From: AP-15 sp963796155 | GTDB lineage: Bacteria > Pseudomonadota > Alphaproteobacteria > ATCC43930 > CGMCC-115725 | Assembly: GCA_963796155.1 (NCBI GenBank) | Contig: CAWCKT010000010.1 | Coordinates: 62,001-126,000, forward strand | Length of the DNA stretch: 64,000 nucleotides | Direction: 5' to 3' | Shown: positions 55,313 to 63,130 of the stretch, in pieces | How the letters are laid out: the number at the start of each line of letters is the position of its first letter | Position numbering within the stretch: position 1 is the stretch's first letter | The notes under the pieces: model-generated | What the model was told of the DNA's origin: nothing | Database searches by the model: none | What the model saw: the letters and a program-made list of their open reading frames with translations, nothing else | Translations under genes and position numbers: made by a program

Positions 55313-55705
55313 TCAGGCGGCGTTTCTGTCCAACAGCTCGATATGGACGTTCTGCGGGCCGCGCAGAAAGGCGATCCGCACTCCGGGCCTGATTGTCTTG
55401 GGCTCGACCGTAAACTCGGCGCCCTTCTTCTTGAGCTCGGCGACGGCATCATCGATCCCGCTGACCCGAAGCCCGATGTGTTCAAGCCCGAGATAGGGCG
55501 GCTGCGGCGGGGCGGCGACGGCCTGTTCGGGTGGAACCTGGGCGATGAACACGGCTACCCCGCCGAGATTGAGGTCGAGGCGTGGCCTCCCGTCCGACTG
55601 CACCGAGCGGATGATCTCGGCACCGAACATCTCCGCGTACCAGCGGGCGGTTGCTTCCGCATCGGGGCTGCGCAGATGGATATGGTCGTAGGTGAAGGTG
55701 GCCAT
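55313..55705 (-). CDS. VOC (glyoxalase/dioxygenase fold) family protein
   Basis: 130 residues, two beta-alpha-beta-beta-beta modules. Candidate metal ligands: His in YDHIHLRSP, Glu/His in LGLEHIGLRVSG and Glu in NVHIELLDRN. GPQNVHIELL is the typical C-terminal strand. The VOC superfamily includes glyoxalase I, extradiol dioxygenases and resistance proteins; this small single-unit form is usually a dimer. Specific chemistry cannot be assigned. Confidence 0.87.
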   Translation of the reverse strand: MATFTYDHIHLRSPDAEATARWYAEMFGAEIIRSVQSDGRPRLDLNLGGVAVFIAQVPPEQAVAAPPQPPYLGLEHIGLRVSGIDDAVAELKKKGAEFTVEPKTIRPGVRIAFLRGPQNVHIELLDRNAA

Positions 55706-55776
55706 GCGTCTCTCCCGTTTCCAATTACACGCTACACTCTAGGCCCAAGCCCGGGTGGGCACCAGGAGTGTCATGG

Positions 55777-56565
55777 TCAGGCACCGCGGACGGTCGGGCG
55801 ACGCCGTTCGCGCCACGCGGCATGGCTTTCCTTGGCGTCCTCGGTCAGCGACAAGGCCATGAACCGATAGAGATCGATATAGGCGGCGTCGGCGACGTTG
55901 GGCATATCGAGCCCCCGGTTCAACGATTCCTTGGCCAGCCGGGAGGCGAGCGGCGGCAGTTCGGCGAGCCGCTCGGCGATCGCCGTCGTTTGCGCGATCA
56001 GCTCGGCGTGCGGTACCAGCCACTGGGCGAGGCCGAAACGGAAGGCCTCCTCGGCTTTCATCGGGTACCCCATGGCGACCTTCATCGCCTGGCCCTTGCC
56101 CACCCATCGCGCGAGGCGGACGATCCCGCCATGGTTCGGCAGTATCCCGAGAGCGACCTGCGGCAGGCGCCATTCCGCGCGATCGGAAGCGATGATCAGA
56201 TCGCAGCAATAGGTCACAATGCAGCCGATGCCGACGGCGTAGCCGTTGACCGCAGCGATGACGGGCTTGGGAAACTCGGTCAGCACCTGACCCGCTGTGC
56301 GGTGCCGCTGCGGCAGGCCCTCGATGAATTCGGCCATCGAGCCCTCTCTATGGGTGCGCGGGTTCTTGAGATTGGCGCCCGCCGAGAACGCGCCGCCCGC
56401 CTCGTCGCCAGTCAGCACGGCGACCCTGATTTCGGTGTCGGATGCCATCGAGCCGCAATGTCGGGCGATTTCCTCATTGAAATCCTCTCCCCAGGCGTTG
56501 CGGGCCTCGGGCCGGCTCAGGGTCAGCCACCCAACGTGGCCGCGTTTTCGATAGAGGACCGGCAT
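55777..56565 (-). CDS. Enoyl-CoA hydratase/isomerase (crotonase) family protein without the usual Glu pair
   Basis: 262 residues. Crotonase fold: LTLSRPEARNAWGEDFNEEI, oxyanion-hole segment FSAGANLKNP, second oxyanion region AAVNGYAVGIGC, and LGILPNHGGIVRLARWVGKG. The two hydratase glutamates are missing: CE becomes CI in GIGCIVTYCCD, and PE becomes PQ in RLPQVALGI. It probably catalyses another crotonase reaction (isomerase, thioesterase or dehalogenase type) on an acyl-CoA. Monocistronic. Confidence 0.87.
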   Translation of the reverse strand: MPVLYRKRGHVGWLTLSRPEARNAWGEDFNEEIARHCGSMASDTEIRVAVLTGDEAGGAFSAGANLKNPRTHREGSMAEFIEGLPQRHRTAGQVLTEFPKPVIAAVNGYAVGIGCIVTYCCDLIIASDRAEWRLPQVALGILPNHGGIVRLARWVGKGQAMKVAMGYPMKAEEAFRFGLAQWLVPHAELIAQTTAIAERLAELPPLASRLAKESLNRGLDMPNVADAAYIDLYRFMALSLTEDAKESHAAWRERRRPTVRGA

Positions 56566-56680
56566 CGCAAGCTCCTTTGACCGAAACCATCAGCGGCGGA
56601 GATCTTGCCTTCGTGCGGCGCATGATTGCACCCACAATCCGCCGGGTGTCATGCGCCAGCGAAGTTGCTAGGGTAGCGCG

Positions 56681-57922
56681 ATGAGCGCGAGCCGGTTTCC
56701 CGACAGCATCGAAAACCGATCTTCCTGGGTGGCGGCGGCGATTACGACAGCCATCCTGACGATCTCCTACGGTGCGCCTCTGCTCGTCGTTGTCGGGCTC
56801 AGGCCGATCACCGCCTCTCTCGACACCACCCGGTCGGTCGTCGCTCTGGCCGGCGCCCTCGTCTGGGTCGGGACCGGGATGGGCGGCATCGTCATGGGCT
56901 GGGTGGCCGACCGGATCGGCGTGAGGCCGACGGTCGTTTTCGGCGCCCTGATGGCAGCTTTAGGCTTGGCGGTCTCGACGACCGGTCAGGTCTGGGCGTT
57001 CTTTTTCGGACACGCCATTCTGATCGGTCTATTGGGCAACAGCGCGCACCTCCCGCCGCTGGTGGTCTATATCAGCCGTTGGTTCGACCGGCGGCGCGGC
57101 ACTGCGGTCGCCCTGATCTGGTCAGGGCAATATGTCGCCGGCATGCTGTGGCCGACTGTTTTCGAACGTGCGATGACGCGATTCGGCTGGCAGGCGACGA
57201 TGCGGTGTTATGCCGTGGTAGTTGCCGCGGCAATCGTGCCGATGGCCCTCCTTCTGCGGCCACCGCCCCAGCCAAGCCGAGCCGCCGCCGCGGTGGGTGC
57301 GGGCGTGCGACACCCGGGAAGGGCATTGGGCCTGCCGGCAAACCTCGTGCAAACACTATTGTGTGCAGCAGGATTCCTCTGCTGCGTGCCGATGGCGATG
57401 CCGGCCGGGCATCTGGTTGCCTTCTGCAGCGACCTTGGCATCCCGGCGACGCACGGGGCTGCGATGCTGTCGGTCCTGCTCGGCAGTGCCTTGGTCAGCC
57501 GATTGTTCTGGGGGTGGCTAGCGGATCGGATCGGCGGGCTCAGCACTGTGCTCGCCAGCTCGGCCTGCCAGGCCCTGGCGATCGCGGCGTTCACTGCGAC
57601 CCAAGACGAAGCCGGGCTGTTCGCTGTGTCGGCGGCTTACGGGCTCGGCTTCAGCGGGATTATTCCGGGCTATGTGCTGGCGGTTCGGGAGCTCTTCCCT
57701 TCCGCCGAAGCGTCGTGGCGGGTGCCGACCCTGCTGTTCATCAGCATGTCCGGTATGGCTTTCGGCGGCTGGTTTGCCGGTGCGTTGTACGATCACCTTC
57801 ACTTCTATGCGCCGGCCTTCGCCGCGGGCGCCTTGTTCAACGTGGCGAACCTGGCCGTCATCGGATTTCTCGTCACACGGCAGGCGAGAGAGCCGCGCGT
57901 GCCGGCGGTGCTCCCCGCATAA
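56681..57922 (+). CDS. MFS transporter
   Basis: 413 residues, about 12 TM helices. The loop 2-3 motif GWVADRIGVRPTVVFG matches the MFS G-x-x-x-D-R-x-G-R/x consensus and is repeated in the second half as GWLADRIGGLS. The central loop is polar (about 192-215). TM1 starts AAAITTAILTISYGAPLLVV. It resembles the monocarboxylate/oxalate-type branch. It converges with the beta-propeller gene six bases away, where GCCGTCAGGC repeats can form a hairpin. Substrate unknown. Confidence 0.88.
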   Translation: MSASRFPDSIENRSSWVAAAITTAILTISYGAPLLVVVGLRPITASLDTTRSVVALAGALVWVGTGMGGIVMGWVADRIGVRPTVVFGALMAALGLAVSTTGQVWAFFFGHAILIGLLGNSAHLPPLVVYISRWFDRRRGTAVALIWSGQYVAGMLWPTVFERAMTRFGWQATMRCYAVVVAAAIVPMALLLRPPPQPSRAAAAVGAGVRHPGRALGLPANLVQTLLCAAGFLCCVPMAMPAGHLVAFCSDLGIPATHGAAMLSVLLGSALVSRLFWGWLADRIGGLSTVLASSACQALAIAAFTATQDEAGLFAVSAAYGLGFSGIIPGYVLAVRELFPSAEASWRVPTLLFISMSGMAFGGWFAGALYDHLHFYAPAFAAGALFNVANLAVIGFLVTRQAREPRVPAVLPA

Positions 57923-57928
57923 CCGCCG

Positions 57929-58888
57929 TCAGGCGGCGGTCTTGACCAGCTTGTGGATCACCCGCAGGCGCTTTGGCGGCGGGTCTTTCGAGAACCTCCC
58001 CCAGCTGCGGCCGGAAAGCTCGCCGACATAGATGTTGCCGTGCCCGTCGACCGCCATGCCGTGCGGCGAGGTGAACTGCCCCGGGGCGAGACCGGCATGC
58101 ATCTTGCCGAGCCGCGCCAGCACCTTGCCTTTTGACGTATGGATACTGACGCGCGGCCCGATATTGGGCCAATCCCGATTGATTTCGCCGGAGGGGCCGC
58201 CCTCACCGATATAGACGAGCGGGTCGGGGCCGCTCGCCATGCACATGCCGTTTGGCCGATGCAAATTGTTCCACTGCGTCTCGAACTTGCCGTTGCCGTC
58301 AAACACCTGGACCCGGTGGTTCTCGCGGTCGGCGACATAGACCCAGCCGTCGGGGTCGCAGCAGATGTTGTGCGGGACGTTGAACTGGCCGGGATCCGTG
58401 CCCGGCTCGCCCCATGAGAAGAGCAGCTTGCCGTCGGCGGTGTATTTGTGGATCCGGGCGTTGCCGTAGCCGTCGGAGACATAGAGCTCGCCCCGCGGCG
58501 ACAACGCCGTGTGGGTGCAGCGGTGAAACGGCTCGCCGCTCATATAGGGCTTGGGCTTGCCGGGGACGCCGAGGGTCATCAGCACCTTGCCGTCGAGCGT
58601 GCATTTGCGCACCGTGTGGTCGCCGTCATCGGTCAGCCAGATCGTGTCGTCCGGACCCATATGGACGCCGTGCGGACGGCGGAACACGCCTTCGCCCCAG
58701 GTGCGCAGCAGATTGCCTTCGGCGTCGAACACCGCGACCGGGTGCTCGCCACGGTTGAAGGCATAGACGCGATTTTGCCGGTCGACCCCGACTGCGGCGC
58801 AGTCGCCGAGCGTAATTTCCTCTGGTACCTTCGCCCAGTTCTCATGGACTTCGAAGGTGTACTCGCCGCTTCCGAGTTGCACCGCCAT
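57929..58888 (-). CDS. NHL-repeat beta-propeller (peptidylamidoglycolate-lyase-like)
   Basis: 319 residues without a signal peptide. Six NHL-type blades are visible, for example DRQNRVYAFNRGEHPVAVFD, RRPHGVHMGPDDTIWLTDDG, NVPHNICCDPDGWVYVADRE, RPNGMCMASG and TSPHGMAVDGHGNIYVGELS. The repeated P-H-G/N turns carry His positions like those binding metal in the PAL lyase domain. Bacterial members are common in LLM/amidohydrolase-rich gene sets; their reaction is unproven. It could be a lyase, a lactonase or a binding protein. Confidence 0.82.
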   Translation of the reverse strand: MAVQLGSGEYTFEVHENWAKVPEEITLGDCAAVGVDRQNRVYAFNRGEHPVAVFDAEGNLLRTWGEGVFRRPHGVHMGPDDTIWLTDDGDHTVRKCTLDGKVLMTLGVPGKPKPYMSGEPFHRCTHTALSPRGELYVSDGYGNARIHKYTADGKLLFSWGEPGTDPGQFNVPHNICCDPDGWVYVADRENHRVQVFDGNGKFETQWNNLHRPNGMCMASGPDPLVYIGEGGPSGEINRDWPNIGPRVSIHTSKGKVLARLGKMHAGLAPGQFTSPHGMAVDGHGNIYVGELSGRSWGRFSKDPPPKRLRVIHKLVKTAA

Positions 58889-59050
58889 GCGTCCTCTCCT
58901 TCGAGCTCTGCTTTAAGCCGGGTGCTATCTTAGGTACGAAACGCAAATCAGGCGAGCGCCCCACGCGGCTCATTATCTGTAGCACTGATAGTCAGTCGAT
59001 CGTACGATGCCTGATCGACATCCTTGCTGAGGGAGCAAGAGGAGCCCGCG

Positions 59051-60199
59051 ATGCCAGAAAAGCTGATTTCCGGCGACAACCACATCGACCTCACCTATTT
59101 GCCGCCCGACCTGTGGTCGTCCGAGGTGCCCGCGAGGTGGAAGCTCCTGGCGCCCCGCGTCGAGGAGATGGAGGACGGCCTCCACTGGTTCGTCGAGGCG
59201 CAGGACAAGGGGATGTGGAACGGTATCGGCCCGGGATTCATGAAATATCAGCGAGGGATGTTCGGCCATATCGACGAGATGAAAGATCTCGGCTTCGAAT
59301 GGAGCTACAGCCGCGGCGCCAAGCCGCGCCCGACGACGCCGGAGTTGCGGCTTGCCGACCTCGACCGCGACGGGCTGTCCGCCGAGATCGTCTATGGCTG
59401 CCTGATGATCAACGATCTGATCGCCGACGCGCCGCTGCGCGCCTGGTCGGACAAGGTCTACAATGACTGGGTCGCCGATTTCGCCAAGCGGTCCGACCCC
59501 AACCGCGTCTTTCCGCTCGCAATTGTTCCCAATACCGACCCGGCCGAGGCCGCCGCCGAGGTCCGGCGCTGCGCCAAGCTGGGGCTGCGCGGCGGCGATC
59601 TCGCTTTCAAGCGGATGACCCCGCCGCTCTACACGGATCTGTGGTTCCCGCTGTGGGAGGCAGCGGCCGAGTGCCGCTTCCCGATATCGTTCCATTCAAC
59701 CGGGTTCAAGGCGTTGCGCGCCCCCGATAACCCGGAACAGGAGCGGAAATACTTCACCCAATGGCGGCTGGTGCGCTCGGCTTTGTTCCAGCTCGACACG
59801 ATGGAAGTATTGGTGTCGTTGCTGGCTTCGGGTGCGTGCGAGAAATACCCGGATTTCAATTTCGTGCTCGGCGAATCCGGAGTCACCTGGCTTCCCTATG
59901 TATTCGACCGGCTCGACACAGAATATGCCGACCGAGCAAAAGATCTCGGATTCAAGCTGAAGCCGAGCGACTATTTCCGCCGCCAGGGATACGTCACCTA
60001 CCAGCAGGACCAGTACCTGGAGCCGATCATCCCGCTGATCGGCGAGGACAACATCATCTGGGGCGCCGACTATCCACACCCCGATTGCATCTGGCCCGAC
60101 TCGCAGCGCGTCCTCGACAAGAACCTCGCGGCGATCTCGCCCAGCGTACGCCGCAAGATCACCAGCGAGAACGTGACTCGGCTCTACCACCTGCACTGA
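59051..60199 (+). CDS. Amidohydrolase-2 family protein
   Basis: 382 residues from ATG 59051 (GGGAGCAAGAGGAGCC upstream). It starts EKLISGDNHIDLTYLPPDLW, with D-x-H in place of the usual HxH; later metal-site residues are in FPISFHSTGF (His) and IIWGADYPHPDCIWP (Asp). This is the ACMSD/decarboxylase-like group seen in many environmental bacteria next to LLM proteins. It is divergent from the beta-propeller gene and may act on a ring-cleavage or amidated intermediate; specificity unknown. Confidence 0.87.
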   Translation: MPEKLISGDNHIDLTYLPPDLWSSEVPARWKLLAPRVEEMEDGLHWFVEAQDKGMWNGIGPGFMKYQRGMFGHIDEMKDLGFEWSYSRGAKPRPTTPELRLADLDRDGLSAEIVYGCLMINDLIADAPLRAWSDKVYNDWVADFAKRSDPNRVFPLAIVPNTDPAEAAAEVRRCAKLGLRGGDLAFKRMTPPLYTDLWFPLWEAAAECRFPISFHSTGFKALRAPDNPEQERKYFTQWRLVRSALFQLDTMEVLVSLLASGACEKYPDFNFVLGESGVTWLPYVFDRLDTEYADRAKDLGFKLKPSDYFRRQGYVTYQQDQYLEPIIPLIGEDNIIWGADYPHPDCIWPDSQRVLDKNLAAISPSVRRKITSENVTRLYHLH

Positions 60200-60239
60200 C
60201 GGCGCGGTTCACGAAACTCAGGCAAGCCGCATTATTTAC

Positions 60240-60372
60240 CCCTCTCCCCCGCCGGCCGGGGGAAAGGGCAGGGTGAGGGGGCCGACGAGCCCAGTTCGCG
60301 GCCCCGCCCACCTCACCCTCCCGTCGCCACGCGACGGGCCCCTCCCTCTCCCCCCAAAGGGCGGAGAGGGGC
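60240..60372. repeat. Two REP-like GC-rich palindromes in tandem
   Basis: The first unit (about 60240-60280) has CTCTCCCCCGCC-GGCC-GGGGGAAAGGG. The second (about 60309-60372) has CACCTCACCCTCCCGTCGC paired with GCGACGGG, then CTCTCCCC...GGGGAGAGGGG-type arms. They lie between two convergent genes, the usual place for such elements, and are related to those at 15226 and 45110. Confidence 0.75.
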
Positions 60373-60405
60373 TGTTGTTGTGCGCGGGCGATAAGTTGGG
60401 TGACG

Positions 60406-60687
60406 CTAGTGGGTCTCGGTCGCCGTCGTCGGATCGATCATCCGCCGAACTTCGGTGACCTTGTTCGCCGGGAACCCGCTGCGCCGGGCGTGCTCGTGGA
60501 TGAGCGCCTCGTCTTGGGCGAGGTAGACGCAAAAGGTCTTGTCGGCGGCGACATAGCTCTCGACCCATTGGATGTCGGGACCGAGCTCCTTCAAGGTCGC
60601 GTTCGATTTCTGCGCGGCCTCCCGCAGCGCCTGCCGCTCGGCGCTGCCGATCGCCGGCAATTCACGTTCGATGATGAATTTGCGCAT
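60406..60687 (-). CDS. DUF4242 small protein (SCO4226-like)
   Basis: 93 residues from ATG 60687 (MRKFIIERELPAIGSAERQA). Ferredoxin-like fold signature: QWVESYVAADKTFCVYLAQD, then EALIHEHARRSGFPANKVTE. The SCO4226 member of this family binds nickel; here candidate ligands include Cys in KTFCVY and His in IHEHARRSG. It is often found with catabolic or LLM genes. Transcribed together with the downstream-facing LLM gene upstream of it (40-base gap). Confidence 0.85.
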   Translation of the reverse strand: MRKFIIERELPAIGSAERQALREAAQKSNATLKELGPDIQWVESYVAADKTFCVYLAQDEALIHEHARRSGFPANKVTEVRRMIDPTTATETH

Positions 60688-60727
60688 GGGGCTCCCCTTC
60701 AATGATCGCGCCCCATACCAAACAGGA

Positions 60728-61789
60728 TTACCGCCCGGGGGTAAAGCGCGGCATCACCCGGTCGGCAAAGAGACGCATCGAGGCCTGTGCCGCGGCGAGC
60801 GGCATCATGTTGAAATTGACTTGCAGCGAGGCGTGCTCGAAGCCGCCGAACTCCTCCCGGCTGTGGGTAATCGCGGCGATGATCTCGTCCGGCGAGCCGA
60901 CCCACGCCGCACCGCTCGCGATCTGATCGGCGGCCGTCGTCTCGCGCAGCTTGGCGATCATCCGGTCGTAGCCGGGATAATCCGCCGAGACGCGGCCGTC
61001 GAGCCAGTCGGCGGCGGCCTCGACCAGGGAACCCAGATAAGCGTCGAGCAACGGGCCGGCCACGGCGCGAGCGCGCGCCCCATCCTCGTCGCAAAACATG
61101 TGGAAGGCCAGCATGACCTCGCCCTCGCCAGGGTGGCCGGCCTCCTTCCAGGCCGCGCGGTAGGCGGTGAGCAGCGGGCGCATCATGGCGCCGGTCAGCG
61201 GGATCGCCATGACCGAATAGCCCATCCGGCCGGCAAAGACGAAGGATTCGGCCGTGCTTTGCGCGGCGACGTAGAATTTCGGCCGCGGCTTCTGGGTCGG
61301 GCGCGGCAGCGATGTGGTGTTTTCGATCGTGTGGAAACGGCCGCGATGGGTCACGTTCTCGTGGGTCAGCAGCAACTCCACCTGTTCGAGGCCCTCGCGG
61401 AAGCGGGCCACCAATTCATCCGGTGAACGGCCGAACCGGCGAAACTCGTGCGGCAGAAAGGCGCGGGCGAAACCGACATCCAGCCGCCCATCGCTGATCG
61501 CGTCCAGCATGCCGATTTCGCCGGCAAGCTTGAGCGGGTGATTGAAGACCGGCAGGACGGCCCCCGTTACCAGCCGCGCGCGGCGCGTGCGCTGGGCCGC
61601 AGCGGCGAGAAACAGCATCGGGTTGGGGCTGTACCCGCCATAATAATGGAAATAATGCTCGACGATGCGGATGTGAGAGAAACCGAGTTTTTCGGATTCC
61701 TCCGCGAGATCGAGCGCGTCGCGAAAATAGTCCGCGCCGGATTTCTGATCGGGTCGGACGTCGGGAAAAAACTGTAGGCCGAACTGCAT
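60728..61789 (-). CDS. LLM-class flavin-dependent oxidoreductase (third subfamily)
   Basis: 353 residues from ATG 61789 (MQFGLQFFPDVRPDQKSGAD). LLM barrel: GFSHIRIVEHYFHYYGGYSP, RARLVTGAVLPVFNHPLKLA, SDGRLDVGFARAFLPHEFRR and RPKFYVAAQSTAESFVFAG. It differs from the A and B subfamilies at 34-50 kb (EHYFHYYGG and RAFLPHEF in place of EHHFTG and KGYRYNEF), so it was not part of their duplication. It is likely co-transcribed with the DUF4242 gene. FMN-dependent monooxygenase of unknown substrate. Confidence 0.9.
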   Translation of the reverse strand: MQFGLQFFPDVRPDQKSGADYFRDALDLAEESEKLGFSHIRIVEHYFHYYGGYSPNPMLFLAAAAQRTRRARLVTGAVLPVFNHPLKLAGEIGMLDAISDGRLDVGFARAFLPHEFRRFGRSPDELVARFREGLEQVELLLTHENVTHRGRFHTIENTTSLPRPTQKPRPKFYVAAQSTAESFVFAGRMGYSVMAIPLTGAMMRPLLTAYRAAWKEAGHPGEGEVMLAFHMFCDEDGARARAVAGPLLDAYLGSLVEAAADWLDGRVSADYPGYDRMIAKLRETTAADQIASGAAWVGSPDEIIAAITHSREEFGGFEHASLQVNFNMMPLAAAQASMRLFADRVMPRFTPGR

Positions 61790-61912
61790 GGCACGCTCCG
61801 CGCTGGCCGAGGATAAGCGCGATGGACCAGCCGTCAACCTTCAAAGCAGCGCACTTGACGGTTACCCGTCGAGAGTGATTCGATCGGCGCTGATCAGCAG
61901 GAGACCTCAAAG

Positions 61913-63130
61913 ATGGCGGACACGGCGATTTGGAATTTCAAGCAGCTGGCACACCACGAGCTCGACGGGTTCGGCGGGATCGGCGAGGGCATGTCGATCC
62001 AGATCGCTAAGGACGGGCGCCGCATCCTGTGGCTCGCCCACGAGAGCGCGCCGAAGAATTTCACCGCCGTCGACGTCAGCGATCCGCGCGCGCCGAAGCT
62101 GGTCGCGCGGGCCGACCTGCCGCAATCGCACATGCGCTCGAACTCGCTCGAGACGGTCGGCGACATCATGGCGGTCGCCTATCAGACGACGCGCCCCGGG
62201 CTGCAGCCCGCCGGCTTTGAGCTGTTCGACATCTCGGTGCCGGAGAACCCGCGGTCGATCACCTTTTTCGACTGCTCCGGCCCAAACTCGCGCGGCGTCC
62301 ACCAACTGTGGTTTGCCGATGGGCAATACGTGCATATGAGTTCCGGCGCACCCGACTTTGTGCCGAGCCACCCCAAAGACGACCAGTTCTACCGGATCAT
62401 CGACGTCAAGAACCCGTCAAAGCCGGTCGAGGTCGGCCGCTGGTGGCTGCCCGGGACGCGCGAAGGCGACAGCGCGCCGCCGCCGGTGCGCCACCCGGAG
62501 GGAGCCGATACCGGTTTTCGGCCGCACAATACCAATGTCTATCCCGAGCGGCCGGACCGCGCCTATCTCGGCTATATCGACGGCGGGCTCGTCATCCTCG
62601 ACATTGCCGATATGGCGCACCCGAAGATGGTGGCGCGCTGGGACTACCATCCGCCTTATCACGGCTTTACCCACACCGTGGTGCCGTTCTTCGACCGCAA
62701 CTTATTGATCGTCAGCGACGAATGCGTCCGCATGGAGGGCGGCGACTGGCCCAAGCTCGTGTGGATCGTCGATGGACGGTTCGAGGCGAACCCGGTGCCG
62801 ATTTCGACCTGCCCGCTGCCGCCGCTCGAAGCCTTTCAGCGCCGCGGCGGGCGCTATGGGGCGCATAACCTCTACGAGAATCTGCCGAAGCCCAACGCCT
62901 GGAAATCCGACCGTATCGTTCTCGGCACCTTTTTCAATGGCGGTTTGCGCGCTTATGACACGTCGAACCCCTATCAGCCGCAGGAGGTCGGCTATTTCGT
63001 CCCCGCACCCCCCGAGCGCGCGCCGACCGGGTCGATCCAGATAAACGACGTCTTCGTCGACGAGCGCGCCGTCGTCTACACCGTCGATCGGCACGTCGGA
63101 GGGCTTTACACTCTTGAAATGGACTTCTGA
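61913..63130 (+). CDS. LVIVD-repeat beta-propeller protein
   Basis: 405 residues, no signal peptide. LVIVD-type blades recur: FTAVDVSDPRAPKLVARADL, FELFDISVPENPRSITFFDC, YRIIDVKNPSKPVEVGRWWL, LVILDIADMAHPKMVARWDY and LRAYDTSNPYQPQEVGYFVP. Conserved His in RPHNTNVYPE and GFTHTVVP point into the propeller channel and could bind metal. Found in many environmental genomes with LLM, amidohydrolase and CobW genes; activity unknown. It is divergent from the LLM gene and overlaps the CobW-family gene. Confidence 0.83.
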   Translation: MADTAIWNFKQLAHHELDGFGGIGEGMSIQIAKDGRRILWLAHESAPKNFTAVDVSDPRAPKLVARADLPQSHMRSNSLETVGDIMAVAYQTTRPGLQPAGFELFDISVPENPRSITFFDCSGPNSRGVHQLWFADGQYVHMSSGAPDFVPSHPKDDQFYRIIDVKNPSKPVEVGRWWLPGTREGDSAPPPVRHPEGADTGFRPHNTNVYPERPDRAYLGYIDGGLVILDIADMAHPKMVARWDYHPPYHGFTHTVVPFFDRNLLIVSDECVRMEGGDWPKLVWIVDGRFEANPVPISTCPLPPLEAFQRRGGRYGAHNLYENLPKPNAWKSDRIVLGTFFNGGLRAYDTSNPYQPQEVGYFVPAPPERAPTGSIQINDVFVDERAVVYTVDRHVGGLYTLEMDF

